Of a stretch of DNA of 7,827 nt, positions 5,334 to 7,827 are shown piece by piece. This DNA comes from Porphyrobacter sp. Its GTDB lineage: Bacteria; Pseudomonadota; Alphaproteobacteria; Sphingomonadales; Sphingomonadaceae. The stretch covers positions 1-7,827 of the forward strand of contig JAKFWB010000407.1 of assembly GCA_021732945.1 (NCBI GenBank). Reading direction: 5' to 3'. Positions within the stretch are counted from its first letter, which is position 1. Each line of letters begins with the position of its first letter. The position numbers and the translations under genes are program-made. The notes under the pieces are model-generated. The model worked only from the letters and a program-made list of their open reading frames with translations, was not told the origin of the DNA and searched no databases.

Positions 5334-7052
5334 CTAGGTCTTCGCTTTTAGCGCCACCGCATTCGCCGCCTTCAATTGCGGGTGCTTGGAATAAAGATAG
5401 CTCTGCTGCGCTACGGTGAGCAGGTTCGAGGTTACCCAGTAAAGCAGCAGACCAGCCGCAAACGGCGCCATCACGAACATCAGGATCCACGGCATGATCG
5501 CGAACATCTGCTGCTGCACCGGGTCCGTCGCGGAAGGGTTGAGCTTGAAGGTCAGCCACATGGTAATGCCCAGCAGCACAGCCAGCGGACCAATCGCGAG
5601 GAAACCAGGGACGTCATAGGGCAGCGTGCCAAACAGGTTGAGGATATGCGCCGGATCGGGCGCGGAGAGATCCTTGATCCACAGGACGAACGGCTCGTGC
5701 CGCATGTCGATCGCCAGCACTAATACCTTGTAGAGCGCAAAGAAGATCGGGATTTGCAGCACCAGCGGAAGGCACCCCGCCAGAGGGTTGACCTTTTCGT
5801 CCTTGTACAGCTTCATGATTTCCTGCTGCTGGCGCTGCTTGTCGTCCTTGAAGCGTTCCTGGATCTCTTTCATCTTGGGCTGAACGGCCTTCATCCCGGC
5901 CATGCTGGCGAATTGCTTCTGCGCAATCGGGAACATCAACCCGCGGATGATCAGCGTGAGCAGGATGATCGCCACCCCGAGATTGCCCACCGCGCTGTTG
6001 AGTGTGCGCAGCAACCACAGGATCGGACGTTCAACGATCGCAAACCAGCCCCAGCTGATCGCGAGGCCGAAATTGGTGATGCCGCTCTCTTCATACTTGT
6101 CGAGGATGATGCTTTCCTTCGCGCCCGCATACAGCCGAGTCGATTGGGTCAGGCTGCCGCCAGCGGGCACCGTGGTAGCGGCATAGAGCAGATCAGTGCG
6201 GAACAGATCCTTGCCCAGCGCGCGGAAACCGGCGCTGTCGGTCTCGCCCTTTCCGGGCACCAGAGCGCCCAGCCAGTAGCGATCGACAAAGCCCAACCAA
6301 CTGGCCGCGCCATTGGGCTTTTCGCCGCCAAGTTCCGCCAACTCGGCATAGGAATGCGGATCCCACAGCGCGCCGCCGAACACCCCGACGGGGCCTGAAT
6401 GGGTGGCGAATTCATCGATGGTCGCGGTGGTGCTGGTCCGCTTGATCAGCGCAAACGGCTGAATGATCGCCGCCGCCGCGCTGGCATTGCTCGCCGTCTG
6501 GGTGGCGGTGATCATGTAATCGGCATCAATCGCAAAGGTGATGGCGTAGGTGATCCCGGCCGCATCGGTGCGGGTCAGGGTCACAGGCGTGGTCGGGGTG
6601 AGCTTGGCCCCGCTGGCCTGCCACACGGCTGTGGAGGGCTGACGCGCCCCGCCCGCGACAAAGCCGAACTCGGCGAAATATTGTGTCGGCGTGCCTTCGG
6701 GCGCGAACAGGCGGACAGGGCCGGAGCCCTTCTTCACTGTCTCGCGGTAGTCCTTCAGCACAATGTCATCGATCCGCGCGCCGATGAGGTTGATCGAGCC
6801 TGCAACGCGCGGCGTGTCGATCACAACGCGATTGCCGCTGGCAAGGGAGCCTTTGAGAGTTGCCTTGCGGCTGCCAGCCCCCTCGCCCCCTAAATCGCCC
6901 GCGCTGGCGGCTGTGCCAGCCTTGGCGGGCTTCGCCGGCTCCGCAGGCGCGGTCAGCGCGGCTTCGGGATAGAAATAGCGGATCCCCACGTCCCACCCCA
7001 GAATGAGCAGGCCCGAAAGCAGGACGGCGAGAATAAGGTTGCGATTGTCCAA
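5334..7052 (-). CDS. yidC: Membrane protein insertase YidC
   Basis: A 572-residue inner-membrane insertase that places proteins into the membrane alone or with SecYEG. Layout: a first membrane segment at about 5-22 (LILAVLLSGLLILGW); an Ala/Pro-rich linker (31-60) with no close homology expected; the periplasmic beta-sandwich domain (about 70-320); then the conserved insertase core. In the core, TM2 (about 355-376) holds the functional Arg370 (IIRGLMFP) of the hydrophilic groove. A charged cytoplasmic hairpin follows (MKAVQPKMKEIQERFKDD, 387-404), then TM3 (about 424-448) with NPLAGCLPLVLQIPIFFALY, TM4 (about 483-503) and TM5 (about 515-547) with LLLYWVTSNLL. The ending KAANAVALKAKT is short and basic. 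The start is TTG at 7052: an in-frame stop lies at 7095-7097 and there is no ATG or GTG between; AGGG sits 7 nt before the TTG, and MDNRNLILAV is the standard N-terminus. It lies 82 bp after yidD. Confidence 0.96.
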   Translation of the reverse strand: MDNRNLILAVLLSGLLILGWDVGIRYFYPEAALTAPAEPAKPAKAGTAASAGDLGGEGAGSRKATLKGSLASGNRVVIDTPRVAGSINLIGARIDDIVLKDYRETVKKGSGPVRLFAPEGTPTQYFAEFGFVAGGARQPSTAVWQASGAKLTPTTPVTLTRTDAAGITYAITFAIDADYMITATQTASNASAAAAIIQPFALIKRTSTTATIDEFATHSGPVGVFGGALWDPHSYAELAELGGEKPNGAASWLGFVDRYWLGALVPGKGETDSAGFRALGKDLFRTDLLYAATTVPAGGSLTQSTRLYAGAKESIILDKYEESGITNFGLAISWGWFAIVERPILWLLRTLNSAVGNLGVAIILLTLIIRGLMFPIAQKQFASMAGMKAVQPKMKEIQERFKDDKQRQQQEIMKLYKDEKVNPLAGCLPLVLQIPIFFALYKVLVLAIDMRHEPFVLWIKDLSAPDPAHILNLFGTLPYDVPGFLAIGPLAVLLGITMWLTFKLNPSATDPVQQQMFAIMPWILMFVMAPFAAGLLLYWVTSNLLTVAQQSYLYSKHPQLKAANAVALKAKT

Positions 7053-7134
7053 GATGATGCCCTGAAAGAATGCGAGATAAGGTGTATTGTGGGGTTAAGA
7101 CGGTGCGATTTCCACCCCTGCGGGTTTTTGCGCC

Positions 7135-7344
7135 CTAGGGAACGGGATCATGCCCATGCCCGCCCCACGGGTGGCAGCGCATTAGCCGCTTAAATGCCAT
7201 CCATCCACCCTTCAGCGCACCATACTTGCCAATCGCCTGAATTGCATACTCACTGCAAGATGGTGCATAGCGGCACGTGGGCGGCAAAAGGCGCGAAGGG
7301 CCAAGCTGCCAGCCCCGCGCGATGAGGATGAGCAGATGCTTCAC
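7135..7344 (-). CDS. yidD: Membrane protein insertion efficiency factor YidD
   Basis: A 69-residue YidD (DUF37/haemolytic domain) protein, usual length about 70-85. It is a membrane-associated factor that aids YidC-dependent insertion. The family signature is clear: PPTCRYAPSCSEYAIQAI (21-38) with Cys24 and Cys30, then GGWMAFKRLMRCHPWGGHGHDPVP (46-69) with Cys57 and the terminal DPVP. An amphipathic basic N-terminus (KHLLILIARGWQL) is typical. The start is GTG at 7344, overlapping the rnpA stop in a 4-base GTGA, so translation is probably coupled; a GGGGGAA stretch lies about 10 nt upstream inside rnpA. The position between rnpA and yidC is the conserved bacterial order. Confidence 0.95.
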   Translation of the reverse strand: MKHLLILIARGWQLGPSRLLPPTCRYAPSCSEYAIQAIGKYGALKGGWMAFKRLMRCHPWGGHGHDPVP

Positions 7345-7754
7345 CGCTTGCGATTCCCCCCGCGATTGCCCTTTCGCGGACGCCGCCCGCCGGATGGATC
7401 GCCATGCCCATGACGCGCGCGCTCGAGTGCCTTGGCCAGTTCGTCCGCCATCAGCTGAAAATCACGCTCCACCCCGCCCGCGCGGCCGATCAGCACATGA
7501 TCATGGTCAGGCAGGCCCAGCGTTGGCAGGGCAGCGCGCAACAATTCACGAAACCGCCGCTTCATCCGGTTGCGGACCACGGCATTGCCAATCTTCTTGG
7601 TGACGGTGATGCCAAAGCGGATACCCTTTCCGCCATCGGGCCCGCCATTGGGCCGGGTCAGCAGCACAAACCCTGCCCGAGCATTGCGGGTGCCCGCGTT
7701 GGCCGCGAGAAAATCGGCGCGTTTGGTAAGGACAGAAATCACAAGGGTCACCAT
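7341..7754 (-). CDS. rnpA: Ribonuclease P protein component
   Basis: A 137-residue RNase P protein subunit, which binds the catalytic RNA and the 5' leader of pre-tRNAs. The N-terminal part has the substrate-contact start LTKRADFLAAN (9-19) and the FVLL strand (29-32). The basic RNR helix is seen at KKIGNAVVRNRMKRRFRE (53-70), the family signature. The final strand and helix run DHDHVLIGRAG and LMADELAKALERA (85-113). The last 20 or so residues (118-137) form a Gly/Arg/Lys-rich tail that is longer than in the E. coli protein, plausibly disordered and RNA-binding. The start at ATG 7754 is preferred; GTG codons at 7751 and 7742 are alternatives that would shorten the N-terminus without harming the fold. 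The nearest purine-rich ribosome site (GGGAG) lies 12 nt upstream inside a hairpin. Confidence 0.95.
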   Translation of the reverse strand: MVTLVISVLTKRADFLAANAGTRNARAGFVLLTRPNGGPDGGKGIRFGITVTKKIGNAVVRNRMKRRFRELLRAALPTLGLPDHDHVLIGRAGGVERDFQLMADELAKALERARHGHGDPSGGRRPRKGNRGGNRKR

Positions 7755-7783
7755 AAGACAAACGGGCTCCCAAAGGGAGCCCG
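7755..7783 (-). terminator. Terminator-like hairpin directly before rnpA
   Basis: On the minus strand CGGGCTCCC-TTT-GGGAGCCCG (7783-7763) is a perfect 9-bp, GC-rich stem with a 3-base loop, followed at once by TTTGTCTT and then the rnpA ATG. This has the form of an intrinsic terminator with a short, interrupted U-tract. By gene order it would sit downstream of rpmH, reducing but not abolishing read-through into rnpA. Its second arm also holds the GGGAG that is the best rnpA Shine-Dalgarno, so the same stem could limit rnpA translation. Confidence 0.7.
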
Positions 7784-7786
7784 CAA

Positions 7787-7827
7787 GGGCGACCGCCCGC
7801 CCGCAGCGACGCGGCCTTCAGGCCGCG
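7787..7827. other. Two further hairpins in the leader upstream of rnpA
   Basis: GGGC-GACC-GCCC at 7787-7798 and the perfect 7-bp stem CGCGGCC-TTCA-GGCCGCG at 7810-7827 lie just upstream of the terminator-like stem. Together the three stems occupy almost all of the last 65 bases of the window. A TGA on the minus strand at 7820-7818 falls in the loop of the outer hairpin and could be the stop of an upstream gene (rpmH is expected by conserved order), but only two whole codons before it are in the window, too few to decide. Confidence 0.45.

Noticed and set aside
5754..6398. Plus-strand 214-codon open frame antisense to yidC
   Set aside because: Low-complexity composition and no recognisable motif; it mirrors the yidC codons on the other strand.
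7053..7134. Promoter or terminator in the yidD-yidC gap
   Set aside because: Only a 3-bp CCC/GGG stem before TTTTT on the wrong strand and poor TTATCT-like boxes without a correctly spaced -35 were found; not enough to call.
7818..7827. Last codons of rpmH (ribosomal protein L34)
   Set aside because: The synteny is suggestive and a TGA preceded by GCG GCC is present, but two codons cannot identify a gene.
1..7827. Defence system, mobile element, CRISPR or phage island
   Set aside because: No transposase, integrase, toxin-antitoxin pair, regularly spaced repeat or composition break was seen. The S1/P1 nuclease is an exported family member with a signal peptide and is not a defence effector by any visible context.

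Overview
The window looks like a chromosomal segment from an alphaproteobacterium, most likely a sphingomonad (Erythrobacter/Porphyrobacter/Novosphingobium-like). The evidence is high GC with strong third-position GC bias, the order rnpA-yidD-yidC-engB on one strand, sphingomonad-like YidC and KtrB proteins, and an inverted pair of the short CTTCGACAAGCTCAG extragenic repeat common in this group. No mobile element, CRISPR array, phage gene, tRNA or rRNA is visible. This is mainly ordinary core genome, densely packed.

Left part (1-2509). The 3' end of a cupin gene (+) runs convergently into a two-gene minus-strand unit. That unit is a glutathione S-transferase-like gene followed, with a 4-base ATGA overlap, by an exported S1/P1-type zinc nuclease. 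The cupin and nuclease genes share the bases of their stop codons (CTAG). A 282-bp divergent spacer then separates the GST gene from a plus-strand VOC (glyoxalase/dioxygenase-fold) gene. The spacer contains a possible operator and short ORFs of doubtful reality.

Right part (2512-7827). All genes lie on the minus strand, so transcription runs from right to left: (probably rpmH, just outside) - structured leader/terminator-like hairpin - rnpA - yidD - yidC - engB - ktrB - ktrA. rnpA supplies the protein subunit of RNase P, YidD and YidC insert proteins into the inner membrane, EngB assists assembly of the large ribosomal subunit, and KtrB/KtrA form a potassium uptake channel with its nucleotide-gated cytoplasmic ring. 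rnpA/yidD overlap by 4 bases (GTGA) and ktrB/ktrA by 11 bases. Larger gaps precede yidC (82 bp), engB (109 bp, with the inverted repeat pair) and ktrB (57 bp, with a small hairpin). Three starts are non-ATG: yidD GTG, yidC TTG, and ktrA TTG with an exceptionally clear Shine-Dalgarno.

No wholly new system was found. The points most worth checking are the hairpin that overlaps the rnpA ribosome binding region, the repeat pair sitting in the engB leader, the linkage of ktrBA to the rnpA-yidC-engB cluster, and the compact convergent gene ends.
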